A stretch of 64,000 nt of DNA, taken from NCBI RefSeq assembly GCF_900115305.1, contig NZ_FOVW01000003.1:248001-312000 (forward strand). Direction: 5' to 3'. The stretch is from Algoriphagus ornithinivorans. GTDB taxonomy: Bacteria > Bacteroidota > Bacteroidia > Cytophagales > Cyclobacteriaceae. A program made the translations under genes and the position numbers. This document shows positions 10,095 to 18,121 of this stretch, in pieces. The number at the start of each line of letters is the position of its first letter. The first letter of the stretch is position 1. The notes beneath the pieces were generated by a model. That model did not search any database, was not told the DNA's origin, and saw only the letters and a program-made list of their open reading frames with translations.

Positions 10095-10675
10095 TAGACT
10101 TTGAACAAATAAAACGGAAAGTTTACAGGAATATATTGGAGCAATTACCTTCCTACCTGACCTATCATAATCTGGCCCACACAGAGTATGTGATGGATAA
10201 AGCCATCTTTTTGGCCAGGATCGAAGATGTATCAGAAAAAGAGCTCTTCTTATTGAGGCTTGCTGCCTTGTTTCATGACACAGGCTTTATAGAAAACCCA
10301 AAAAACCATGAGGAAATAGGTTGCGGAATCGCAAGAAACTACCTTTCTGAAGATATTTCCGAGTCAGATCTATCCAAAATCTGCGGGATGATCATGGCGA
10401 CGAAAATCCCACAATCCCCAACCAATCAACTGGAAAGAATTATTGCCGATGCAGATTTGGAATACCTGGGAACTAATGAATTTGAAAAACAAGGGAACAA
10501 GCTTTTTGATGAATTAAAGCATTTCAATCCAAGTTTTTCTGAGCAAGCTTGGAACGAGCTTCAACTGACATTTTTAGAAAAACATGAATATCACACTGAT
10601 TACTGCAAAAAATTCAGGGAACCTAAAAAACAGGCAAATATAGATTCAGTAAAAGAAAAGTTGGACTTAGTCTAA
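10091..10675 (+). CDS. HD-domain phosphohydrolase
   Basis: A 194-residue HD-superfamily protein with the metal-binding pattern H...HD...D: H in YHNLAHTEYV, the HD pair in LAALFHDTGF, and D in IIADADLEYLG. Proteins of this size and pattern hydrolyse phosphomonoester or phosphodiester bonds of nucleotides; no specific substrate can be named. It overlaps the YitT gene by 4 nt and ends tail-to-tail with the ebo cluster, its TAA sharing bases with the opposing TAG at 10672-10675. There is no room for a terminator between these convergent genes. Confidence 0.82.
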   Translation: MIDFEQIKRKVYRNILEQLPSYLTYHNLAHTEYVMDKAIFLARIEDVSEKELFLLRLAALFHDTGFIENPKNHEEIGCGIARNYLSEDISESDLSKICGMIMATKIPQSPTNQLERIIADADLEYLGTNEFEKQGNKLFDELKHFNPSFSEQAWNELQLTFLEKHEYHTDYCKKFREPKKQANIDSVKEKLDLV

Positions 10676-12045
10676 GCCTTGACTGTATGATAAATTAAAT
10701 CGTATACATCACCAGCTTCAATTTTTTGATGAGAAATCAGCTCTTTTTTCCCCACTATGAATGGTTTGTCTATATCTTCCTCTGGAATCCTCCCATGAGC
10801 TCCTTTTACTAAGCCAGCATCCAAAGGGATCACATCCATTAAGTATCTAAAGCCTAATTTCTTTTTCAGGACTTTTGACCCCACTTTCAGTAAAGGAACC
10901 TTGATTTTCGGATCTAAAAATAACTCTACAGGATCGTATCCAGGCTTTCGATGAATATCTACACAGCTTGCATAATCCGGCGCCTTGGCATCATCCATCC
11001 AGAAATAATAGGTAAACCAAGAGTTTTTATCAGCCACCACCACTAGGTCCCCTGATCTTTTGTGATCCAGTCCAAATTCTACTTGATCATTTTTATCCAG
11101 TACCTTTTCTATTCCAGGGGTATTTCTGAGTAAACTTTTCACCTGCTCGAAAATGGCCTCATTTTGAACATGTATGTGAGCTACCTGATGGTCTGCCACA
11201 GCAAAAGCCTGGGAGGTGCCAGCATCTAAGGTTTCCAAACCTAACTCATCTTTTACCTGAATCCATCCTGCAGACCTCAAAATCCTATTAATGTGGATTG
11301 GTTGGTTCACATTGGTGATTCCATACTCAGAAAGCAGTAAAACTTCAGCCCCCTGCTTTTCAAAATAAGTAATCAAGTCTTCAGCTACTTGATCAATTTC
11401 TTGCAAGTCTTTTCCGATTTTTTCGAAATCTATTCCGTGTCTTTGCAAGCCATAATCTAGATGTGGTAGGTAAATCAAGTTGAGCGTAGGATTGTACCAC
11501 TCATCGACTTTTTTTGCGGCATCAGCTATCCATCGGGTCGCCGAAATATTGGTATTGGGACCCCAAAATGAAAATAAAGGAAATTGCCCAAGCTCCTTCT
11601 GCAATCTATCTCTGAGTTCCATAGGCTGAGAATGACAGTCTGGAAGCTTTCTTCCATCAGCCGGGTACAAAGGACGCGGAGTAACTGCATAATCCACACT
11701 GGAATACATATTGTACCACCAAAAAAGATTGGCACAAGTGAATTCTGGGTTTTCAGCTTTTAAATGATCCCAGATTTTAGGTGATCTAACCAGCCTGTTG
11801 GATTGTCTCCAAAATTTAATCTCACACTCATCATAGAAATACCAGCCATTTCCGACTATTCCATGTTCGGAAGGATATTTTCCAGTGAGATATACAGACT
11901 GAGCAGAGCAAGTTACTGCCGGAAGAACAGGTTCAATAATAGCCTTTTTCTTACCTTCAATCCAGGATTTGAGAAAAGGCGTGTGCTCGCCAACCACTCG
12001 GGAAGAAAGCGCAACAATATCCAGCACTACCGTTTTTCTCATCAT
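10672..12045 (-). CDS. eboF: EboF: AlkP-superfamily phosphodiesterase/pyrophosphatase
   Basis: Last gene of the ebo cluster, alkaline phosphatase superfamily of the nucleotide pyrophosphatase/phosphodiesterase type. The metal-binding first Asp is in KTVVLDIVALS and the likely nucleophile Thr in PAVTCSAQSVYLTG; later motifs include DYGLQRHG and the C-terminal GAHGRIPEED. The reading frame opens at a TTG (12069), but the ATG at 12045 forms an ATGA overlap with the EboE stop and places the conserved domain at the N-terminus, so it is preferred (457 residues). No signal peptide is visible, although Nostoc ebo products have been linked to moving a scytonemin precursor to the periplasm. The substrate is unknown; hydrolysis of an activated phosphate intermediate is inferred. 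Confidence 0.8.
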   Translation of the reverse strand: MMRKTVVLDIVALSSRVVGEHTPFLKSWIEGKKKAIIEPVLPAVTCSAQSVYLTGKYPSEHGIVGNGWYFYDECEIKFWRQSNRLVRSPKIWDHLKAENPEFTCANLFWWYNMYSSVDYAVTPRPLYPADGRKLPDCHSQPMELRDRLQKELGQFPLFSFWGPNTNISATRWIADAAKKVDEWYNPTLNLIYLPHLDYGLQRHGIDFEKIGKDLQEIDQVAEDLITYFEKQGAEVLLLSEYGITNVNQPIHINRILRSAGWIQVKDELGLETLDAGTSQAFAVADHQVAHIHVQNEAIFEQVKSLLRNTPGIEKVLDKNDQVEFGLDHKRSGDLVVVADKNSWFTYYFWMDDAKAPDYASCVDIHRKPGYDPVELFLDPKIKVPLLKVGSKVLKKKLGFRYLMDVIPLDAGLVKGAHGRIPEEDIDKPFIVGKKELISHQKIEAGDVYDLIYHTVKA

Positions 12046-13247
12046 TTTTTCATGTTTTGAATTACCCAATCTAACTCTCTGGAAATAGATTCTCCCATAT
12101 CTAGCCTCATTTTTTCAGGTAAAACTTCCCAAGTATAGGTTTCCACCTCCAAATGGTTAGTCAATCCTGGATTCAAGGCCAATTCATCCAAAACCTCAAC
12201 AATACTGCTTTGAGTAGAAAGTAAGTCCCCATAGCTTTCTATGAATAATGGGACATGAAAATGAATCCTCCATTCCTCTTCTTGGGCTGCTTCGATTTTG
12301 GCTAAGGCATCCGGCAAATCCGGATAAGAAACCAACTTACCAGTAGGATACCTTCCCACAACCTGATGGAGATAAGTTGATTCCACAAACGGCTCTAGCT
12401 TTTGCTTAATCAATTTTTTATCATCCCCCAAAAGGAGTTTCAGGGCAGCGGATATTTGGATTTTCCCGATCTGGATTCCTGCGCTGGCAAACTTGGCAAA
12501 AGTCTCAGAAGGCTTTTCATATACGATCGCAAAATGGCAAACGTCATAACAAACCTGAATATGTCGCCTGATCAATTTTTCTGCTTCAGCTTCATTGAGA
12601 TGCCTGGATTTAGCCCAAGTTTCCTTTCCAATTGGGAGTAAATATTCTTGAAAAAGCCAGATCATCTCATCTGAGTTTTCCAAAATACCGTCAGGTTCCG
12701 GCTCGATATCCAAATGCAAAAATTTACCAGTTTCTCTTTCAATTAAAGCCAACTCTTCCACTACCTGCAATAAATGATGGCTAGCTTTGACCATGGCATC
12801 ATTTAAATCTGATTCAGATTGGAACCAGTGCCTATAGGAAATGGGGGAAGTAGAAATTCCTCCGTCCAATCCTTCAGGAATTAATCCCGCCAATATTCTG
12901 AAGGATCTAATCGTATAATCCCTTCTCTCTTCAGTAGTCCAATCCGGGAAGTGCACTTGATCTTTAACTGTAGTTCGGTGAAAATCCCCGTACGGGAAAC
13001 CATTTAAGGTGAAGACATAGGCATTTTCGGATTCTAGCCAAGCTTTGAATTCAGCTATAATTGACGGCTTTTGGAGCTCCAAGCTTGCTTCGTGAGATAA
13101 TCTAAGCCCTATTCCAAAGGATTTTTGAAAATTAAGATTGCTCCTGATTTCCGGGATATATCGCTGTAAATTTTGAAAAGTTGCCTCCCAGCTTTCTCCT
13201 GGGTGAATATTACTACAATAGCTTAAGTTAAAATCTGAAATATGCAT
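12042..13247 (-). CDS. eboE: EboE: metabolite traffic protein, TIM-barrel isomerase-like
   Basis: A 401-residue protein with the features of a sugar phosphate isomerase/epimerase (xylose isomerase-like TIM barrel): an N-terminal LSYCSNIHPGESW stretch, LHLDIEPEPDG, and QVCYDVCHFAI with acidic and His residues typical of a barrel metal site. The LSYCTNVHPG-like opening is characteristic of EboE proteins, annotated as metabolite traffic proteins although their reaction is unknown. It begins 1 nt after the EboD stop and ends in an ATGA overlap with eboF, consistent with one polycistronic mRNA. Placement between the dehydroquinate synthase-like and phosphodiesterase genes matches the known ebo order. 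Confidence 0.82.
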   Translation of the reverse strand: MHISDFNLSYCSNIHPGESWEATFQNLQRYIPEIRSNLNFQKSFGIGLRLSHEASLELQKPSIIAEFKAWLESENAYVFTLNGFPYGDFHRTTVKDQVHFPDWTTEERRDYTIRSFRILAGLIPEGLDGGISTSPISYRHWFQSESDLNDAMVKASHHLLQVVEELALIERETGKFLHLDIEPEPDGILENSDEMIWLFQEYLLPIGKETWAKSRHLNEAEAEKLIRRHIQVCYDVCHFAIVYEKPSETFAKFASAGIQIGKIQISAALKLLLGDDKKLIKQKLEPFVESTYLHQVVGRYPTGKLVSYPDLPDALAKIEAAQEEEWRIHFHVPLFIESYGDLLSTQSSIVEVLDELALNPGLTNHLEVETYTWEVLPEKMRLDMGESISRELDWVIQNMKK

Positions 13248-13248
13248 T

Positions 13249-14400
13249 CTAGGATTTGCTAATGGCTTCTTGGTTCCAATCTTTTAGCATTTTTACTGCC
13301 TCTTCAATCATGGCATGATCCATTTCATGAACCTCCACTCCTTTGCCCAATCGCTCCAAAAGCATAATGGTTAATTGGCCTCCCAAATGTTCCTGAAATT
13401 CTCTCAAACCTTTGATTAAATTTTCACCGGATAATTCCGGCTCGTACAATGAAAATCCTAGATTTTGTAGCAATACAATTACCCTATTCAGATCTTCTTT
13501 GGCTATCCAGCCTTTTAAGTAAGAATATGTGGAATCCAAAGCGATTCCTATGGCTACTGCCTCGCCATGTCTAACTCTATAGCTGCTGAGATGCTCCAGT
13601 TTATGTGCCGCCCAATGTCCAAAGTCCAAAGGTCTTGAGGAACCCATTTCAAAAGGATCTTTCCCAGCTATATGATCCATGTGCATTTGAGCACATCTCA
13701 TTATCTGTTCTTTCATTGGCTCCAGCGAGCGGGACGCTAATTGAGCAGCGTGCTGTTCCAGCCATTCAAAGAAGGAAATGTCTTTTATCAAGGCCACTTT
13801 GATAGCCTCAGATATTCCTCCTCTCCAATCTCTATCATCTAAGGTCTCCAAAAAATTAAAATCATTGATGACAGCAACTGGAGTGGTGAAGGTTCCCAAA
13901 TAGTTTTTCTTCCCAAATGAGTTAACAGAATTTTTCACTCCCACACCGGAATCGTTTTGGGATAGAACTGTGGTCGGTACCCGGATCAATCTTATCCCTC
14001 TATGAGAAATAGCCGCTGCGAAACCTACCATATCCAAAACGGCTCCTCCTCCTATGGCTACTATGTAAGAATGTCTGTCAATTCCATGAATATGGGTGGC
14101 TTCCACTACTTTCTGATAGAAACTCGCATCATTTTTACAGGCCTCCCCGCCAGGAACTATCAAGGGATCAGCACATAAAAAGAATGAGTCCGAATTTGCT
14201 TCGGAATAATGTTGAATTTTATCAGAGAGGGATTTGTGATTCTGCGCAACTCCACTGTCTATGATGAAAAAAGTCTTACACTTTCTCCCCTTTTCAAAAA
14301 GGGAAGCAAAAAGCTTATTTTCTGGATTGAAAATATCTTCGGAAAAACAGACCGGATACTCAAAGGAAACTGAAAACCGCTGCTTTAAAATGGTATTCAT
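13249..14400 (-). CDS. eboD: EboD: 3-dehydroquinate synthase-like cyclase
   Basis: 383 residues of the dehydroquinate synthase superfamily, an NAD- and metal-dependent fold that also includes sugar-phosphate cyclases. Visible are the NAD-binding GGGAVLDMVGF, the VPTTVLSQNDSGVGVKN segment that includes catalytic residues, LDFGHWAAHKLEHL, and RHGEAVAIG with metal-binding His residues. In this context it is the EboD member rather than housekeeping AroB, which differs in several of these segments. It is preceded by a 65-nt gap after eboC and followed by eboE after 1 nt. The cyclised product is unknown, so the true substrate cannot be given. Confidence 0.82.
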   Translation of the reverse strand: MNTILKQRFSVSFEYPVCFSEDIFNPENKLFASLFEKGRKCKTFFIIDSGVAQNHKSLSDKIQHYSEANSDSFFLCADPLIVPGGEACKNDASFYQKVVEATHIHGIDRHSYIVAIGGGAVLDMVGFAAAISHRGIRLIRVPTTVLSQNDSGVGVKNSVNSFGKKNYLGTFTTPVAVINDFNFLETLDDRDWRGGISEAIKVALIKDISFFEWLEQHAAQLASRSLEPMKEQIMRCAQMHMDHIAGKDPFEMGSSRPLDFGHWAAHKLEHLSSYRVRHGEAVAIGIALDSTYSYLKGWIAKEDLNRVIVLLQNLGFSLYEPELSGENLIKGLREFQEHLGGQLTIMLLERLGKGVEVHEMDHAMIEEAVKMLKDWNQEAISKS

Positions 14401-14465
14401 ACAAGGATAATAGGTTATTAGGGCTGAAAGTTCTCAAATGACTTGAAAACCAATCCTAAAGTAAA

Positions 14466-15380
14466 TCAAGTCACGGCAAACTTCTTAGCCAACCATAAAG
14501 AAATCGGCAGAAGCAATAAAACTATAGCACCGATTATCCATCCTTCAAAGGCTGCAGCTAGTGATGCATTGACTATGATCAAAGATATTACTGCTGCTTT
14601 AACTGATTTTCCGATTAAGGCAGGCTCCTGTTTTTGTATGGCTCTTGTCAAAGGAGGAAATATCATAAAGGCTAATAAAATCAAAAAGGGAAAGACTTCC
14701 CATGAACCGGGTTTTTGGACTTTCGCCAGAAAAGCAATCCCGGAAATAACCAATATATACAAACCAAAACCACCATAAAGCGCATTTTTATTTTTTCCAT
14801 GCACTTCTCCCCGACTCACCATAGTAATGGCCGCTACATAAATCAAGGGCAAAACACCAATTGGCCAGAGTTTTTGCAAAACCTCAGGAGCAACAGCTAC
14901 ACCTAGCAGTAGATTTCCAGTCCTGCAAAGTCCCATATTGATGGGTCCAAAGAGTTGCTGATGCTTTCCCCAAAAATCATATGCTAAAGCGCAGATAGCT
15001 ATTGAAATTGCCAAAAGACCTGCGAAAATGTTGACCAAAAAAGCAAAGAAAATACCTCCCAAGAGTAAGCAGGAAGCCATAAGAATTGCGTTCTTTTTGG
15101 AAGCCCTTCCGCTAGGAATGGGTCTTTCGGGTCTCTCCACCGAATCCAAATCAGCGTCTGCTATGTCATTAAAAGCTACTCCTCCCCCATATAAACCTAT
15201 GGTGCTGATCGAAAGCCAAAGCAAATTTTGCCAAAAATCTCCAGCCCCCTGACTCCAGTCAACTTGCATGAAAGTCCAAGCTCCGGCTATGGCAAAACCT
15301 GCCCAAATATCAGCAATAGCAGTTACCACATTGGCTGGGCGGGTTAACTGAAGGTATGCAAATAGACTGCCCTTACTCAT
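14466..15380 (-). CDS. eboC: EboC: UbiA-family prenyltransferase-like membrane protein
   Basis: A 304-residue polytopic membrane protein of the UbiA superfamily. The magnesium-pyrophosphate motif NDxxDxxxD is present as NDIADADLD, followed by RPERPIPSG, with about eight hydrophobic segments spread over the length. Members transfer isoprenoid groups; in ebo clusters it is called UbiA-like and its substrate is not established. It lies 3 nt after eboB and 65 nt before eboD. Hydrophobicity and intact aspartates suggest activity is retained. Confidence 0.83.
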   Translation of the reverse strand: MSKGSLFAYLQLTRPANVVTAIADIWAGFAIAGAWTFMQVDWSQGAGDFWQNLLWLSISTIGLYGGGVAFNDIADADLDSVERPERPIPSGRASKKNAILMASCLLLGGIFFAFLVNIFAGLLAISIAICALAYDFWGKHQQLFGPINMGLCRTGNLLLGVAVAPEVLQKLWPIGVLPLIYVAAITMVSRGEVHGKNKNALYGGFGLYILVISGIAFLAKVQKPGSWEVFPFLILLAFMIFPPLTRAIQKQEPALIGKSVKAAVISLIIVNASLAAAFEGWIIGAIVLLLLPISLWLAKKFAVT

Positions 15381-15383
15381 AGG

Positions 15384-16295
15384 TTAATTCTCAACTCGAT
15401 CAGAAGGTCCTTCGACCCTAGGTACCTGTCCACCTCGAAGCACAGAATTTCCTCCCATTTTTTTGGTCTGATCGATTGGAGGTGCATTCAACCAGTCTTT
15501 TTCATCCATTTGGCCAGAGAGTGAAAATGCAGCCAAGGCATTTTTGTAGGTAACCATCTGCACGTGCTCTTCAGGTATCCCCATTTTTCTCATAAGGTCG
15601 GCTGTCTTTGGTACAGCCAAAGGATCAGATATCCCCCAGTCAGCTGCCGAGTTGACTATGATTCGCTCAGGGCCATATTGCTTGACAATTTCTACCATTC
15701 GTTCGGAACCCATTTTGGTATGCGGGTAAATCGTGAATCCTGCCCAATAACCTCTATCCAACACCTCTTTGACTGTTTCTTCATTGTTGTGATCTACAAT
15801 GACCCAACCCGGATCCATTCCATGCTCCTCTGCCACGTCCATGGAGCGGTAAGTTCCCTTTTTCTTATCTCTGTGTGGGGTATGAATCAGTACGGGCAGG
15901 TCCACTTCCTTGGCCAATTCCAATTGTTCCCGATAAAACCTATCCTCAGCCTCCGTTTGATCATCATAGCCAATTTCTCCTATTGCCACTACGCCTTCTT
16001 TTCCCACATACAAAGGCAGCAATTCCATGACCTGTTCCGCCAAAGGAATATTATTGGCTTCTTTGGAATTCAGACCCATGGTGCAGTAGTGGACAATGCC
16101 GAATTGACTGGCTCGAAAACGCTCCCAACCTACCAAAGTGCTGAAATAATCCTTGAAGCTACCCACTTCTGTTCGGGGCTGTCCGAGCCAAAATGCGGGT
16201 TCAATAGTAGCCACAATCCCGGCTTTTTGCATGGCTTCGTAATCATCGGTAGTTCTGGATACCAAGTGAATATGGGGATCTATATACATGGACAT
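15384..16295 (-). CDS. eboB: EboB: TatD-family metal-dependent hydrolase
   Basis: 303 residues of the TatD/amidohydrolase type. The N-terminal metal motif is DPHIH (H8 and H10), a metal-bridging Glu lies in AIGEIGYDD, His residues occur in VLIHTPHRDKK and IVDHNNE, and an Asp in NSAADWG, so all expected ligands are visible. TatD proteins are nucleases or hydrolases; the Ebo member's substrate is unknown. It lies 33 nt after eboA and 3 nt before eboC. A second in-frame Met two codons downstream (16289) is an equally possible start. The 254-codon frame on the opposite strand over this gene is judged a shadow. Confidence 0.82.
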   Translation of the reverse strand: MSMYIDPHIHLVSRTTDDYEAMQKAGIVATIEPAFWLGQPRTEVGSFKDYFSTLVGWERFRASQFGIVHYCTMGLNSKEANNIPLAEQVMELLPLYVGKEGVVAIGEIGYDDQTEAEDRFYREQLELAKEVDLPVLIHTPHRDKKKGTYRSMDVAEEHGMDPGWVIVDHNNEETVKEVLDRGYWAGFTIYPHTKMGSERMVEIVKQYGPERIIVNSAADWGISDPLAVPKTADLMRKMGIPEEHVQMVTYKNALAAFSLSGQMDEKDWLNAPPIDQTKKMGGNSVLRGGQVPRVEGPSDRVEN

Positions 16296-16328
16296 GATTT
16301 TCTATGTTTAAGTAATTCTTTGCAATAA

Positions 16329-17216
16329 TTAAAGACGAGTTTGTTGGTACTCCTGACCAATGCTTTCCCAGGTGATGGATTTGGACTCAATTCCATGAAT
16401 CAAGTTAGGAAAATCTGCCAAAAGCCCCTTCGCAGGAGGAAAATCACTTTGATACAAGGCTAATGCTCCTCCTTTTTTCTCCAGCTCATCTTCGGAACTC
16501 ATCACCTTTTTGAGATCTTTGAAGAATTCATCATTTAAAAATGGAGAAACCAAACGCCATAGTTCCGGCATTACATTCCTTCCTGCGGCCCATCTTTCAT
16601 GGGCAAAATCAGAAGCAATTTCTGCCAATGCAGGATTTCTTCTACTATCCTGATTTTGAATTCGATAAAGCGGTCTTTGCATAAAGACGGCTTTCAGAAC
16701 CATCTGATTCCAGTTGGCCTCCGGAAAATAAGTGGAAGGATAAGGATTGTTTAAGGCAATAGCATCAAATATTAAAGCGACGTTTGTCCTACAACCATCA
16801 ATAGCACGAGGAAGCAAATCATCCTGAAAGGGCATAATAGGTAGAGCGGCAAATAATGCCTGATGCTCATGCATATCGGCTGTTTCAAAGAGCTGATTGA
16901 TGGCATCAAACCATACTTGCTTTTGCTGAGGATAATGAAGCAGCAAATAAGTACGGGCTGTTTGCAGGACGTTCCAAAAAGAGGGTTCAAAGCCTTTGCT
17001 AAGCTTTTCTGCTTCTTGGGCCTTTTGCTCTGAAATTTGTAATAGATCTTTACTGAAATGACGTGAAGCCTGACTAAAAGCCAGAAAAAAGCCTGTCTTG
17101 GAGCCTGATTCTTTAAATTTTTCTACTTTTTGATTCAACCAAGCAATGGATTTTTCATCGGCTTGTTGTTGCAAAAGAGTCATCAAGAATGCAGGAAAAT
17201 TTTCAGTTTGGGTCAT
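16329..17216 (-). CDS. eboA: EboA domain-containing protein
   Basis: First gene of the ebo cluster, a mostly helical soluble protein of about 295 residues with the conserved IDGCRTNVALIFDAIALNNPYPSTYF region and ALYQSDFPPA of EboA-domain proteins. Its function is unknown. The frame extends upstream to a TTG (17255), but the ATG at 17216 (MTQTENFPAF) gives the length usual for the family and is chosen here. No signal peptide or membrane segment is visible. A TAnnTTTG -7 motif reads on this strand at 17320-17313, roughly 100 nt upstream, and a perfect palindrome lies at 17353-17375 behind it. Confidence 0.78.
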   Translation of the reverse strand: MTQTENFPAFLMTLLQQQADEKSIAWLNQKVEKFKESGSKTGFFLAFSQASRHFSKDLLQISEQKAQEAEKLSKGFEPSFWNVLQTARTYLLLHYPQQKQVWFDAINQLFETADMHEHQALFAALPIMPFQDDLLPRAIDGCRTNVALIFDAIALNNPYPSTYFPEANWNQMVLKAVFMQRPLYRIQNQDSRRNPALAEIASDFAHERWAAGRNVMPELWRLVSPFLNDEFFKDLKKVMSSEDELEKKGGALALYQSDFPPAKGLLADFPNLIHGIESKSITWESIGQEYQQTRL

Positions 17217-17312
17217 TGTCAATTGAGCTTGCTCTACTCCTGTAAATAAACTCAATCAAAAATTAAATTCCATCTATTTTGGGAGGAATGGGGCATTTTG
17301 GATTTTTTTTAT

Positions 17313-17320
17313 CAAAATTA
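17313..17320 (-). promoter_or_regulatory. Possible -7 element for the ebo operon
   Basis: TAATTTTG on the minus strand fits the Bacteroidota consensus TAnnTTTG upstream of eboA. No clear TTTG at -33 was found at the usual spacing, so this is a candidate only. Confidence 0.35.
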
Positions 17321-17352
17321 ATAACAATAAGATTTTCCTTTTGATATTCAGA

Positions 17353-17375
17353 TTATTAGTTCCCAGAACTAATAA
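17353..17375. promoter_or_regulatory. Perfect palindrome, operator candidate between eboA and RDD gene
   Basis: TTATTAGTTC and GAACTAATAA form a perfect 10+10 bp inverted repeat around a 3-nt CCA spacer, in the divergent intergenic region. It lies just upstream of the candidate ebo -7 element and 16 nt before the first possible start of the RDD gene. There is no T run, so a terminator is unlikely; a dimeric regulator binding site is the natural reading. Confidence 0.5.
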
Positions 17376-17390
17376 GCCTATTAGAATCCG

Positions 17391-17777
17391 ATGATTTTTA
17401 TTAATTTTACAGTGTATTTTATGAATTGGATAGCTCGACTTTTAAATTTTATAATTGACTCCACAGCCTATTTTTTATTGCTTGTCGGGTCAACTTTTGT
17501 TTTTGGAGCAGAAGTACTTCAAAATCAGAGATATGTATTGATACTGGTTTATTTCCTATACTATTTTGTTTGTGAGGCACTCTTTCAACAAACGGTTGGA
17601 AAAAAAATAACCGGAACCAAAGTAGTTGACTGCCATCATCACAATAAGCCAAGCCTTGTTCAGATATTAATCCGAACTGTTTCCAGAATAATACCTTTCT
17701 ATTTTATAAGCTATTTTATGTCTGGGAAAGGTTTACATGATCATTTTTCAAAAACAATTTTAATAAAACCTAACTAA
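17391..17777 (+). CDS. RDD family membrane protein
   Basis: A small membrane protein of the RDD family. It has the N-terminal R-x(n)-D-D-like pattern (ARLLNFIIDSTAYFLL), two or three hydrophobic segments, and the family's GKKITGTKVVD motif after the second helix. Function is unknown; RDD proteins are often suggested to be transporters. The frame starts at 17391, but a second ATG at 17421 (MNWIARLLNF) fits the usual RDD N-terminus better and would give 118 residues. It is divergent from the ebo cluster and is followed after 10 nt by a small lipoprotein gene. Confidence 0.75.
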   Translation: MIFINFTVYFMNWIARLLNFIIDSTAYFLLLVGSTFVFGAEVLQNQRYVLILVYFLYYFVCEALFQQTVGKKITGTKVVDCHHHNKPSLVQILIRTVSRIIPFYFISYFMSGKGLHDHFSKTILIKPN

Positions 17778-17787
17778 ATCCATTCTT

Positions 17788-18018
17788 ATGAAAAAAGTTT
17801 TAAAATCCCTTAGCATTGGACTACTAGTTGTTTCCATGTCAAGTTGTGCCACAATTTTTGGTGGACCAGTTTCAGAATATCAAAGAACCAAGCCTGCGCC
17901 AGGTGAACCTCAAAGAAAAGTTCGAGTGGCTGCTTTGATCGCTGACATTGTTTTATTCTGGCCAGGAGCCATCGTAGATTTTGCCACAGGGGCAATTTAT
18001 AAGCCTGAAGGAAAATAA
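17788..18018 (+). CDS. Small lipoprotein
   Basis: A 76-residue predicted lipoprotein: basic start, hydrophobic stretch and lipobox SMSSC with lipidated Cys20, followed by ATIFGGPVSEYQ. The C-terminal half has a hydrophobic stretch (ALIADIVLFWPGAIVDFATGAIYKP) that resembles short membrane-associated bacterial lipoproteins described only as hypothetical. It follows the RDD gene by 10 nt and ends at a strong terminator, so the two are probably co-transcribed. No function can be given. Confidence 0.75.
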   Translation: MKKVLKSLSIGLLVVSMSSCATIFGGPVSEYQRTKPAPGEPQRKVRVAALIADIVLFWPGAIVDFATGAIYKPEGK

Positions 18019-18023
18019 ATTTA

Positions 18024-18049
18024 TAGCCGGTTTAACCGGCTATTTTTTT
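18024..18049 (+). terminator. Rho-independent terminator
   Basis: TAGCCGG / CCGGCTA stem with TTTAA loop and seven T, beginning 5 nt after the lipoprotein stop. Confidence 0.88.
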
Positions 18050-18121
18050 GAATTTACATTCCACCAGCGGTTCGAATTTTTCGGCTACTTCCTATACTTT
18101 TAGAACCTAAACAAAACACCT

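Noticed and set aside
15564..16328. 254-codon plus-strand frame opposite eboB
   Set aside because: Entirely antisense to a conserved TatD gene; His/Cys/Phe-rich sequence without a fold, typical of a shadow frame.
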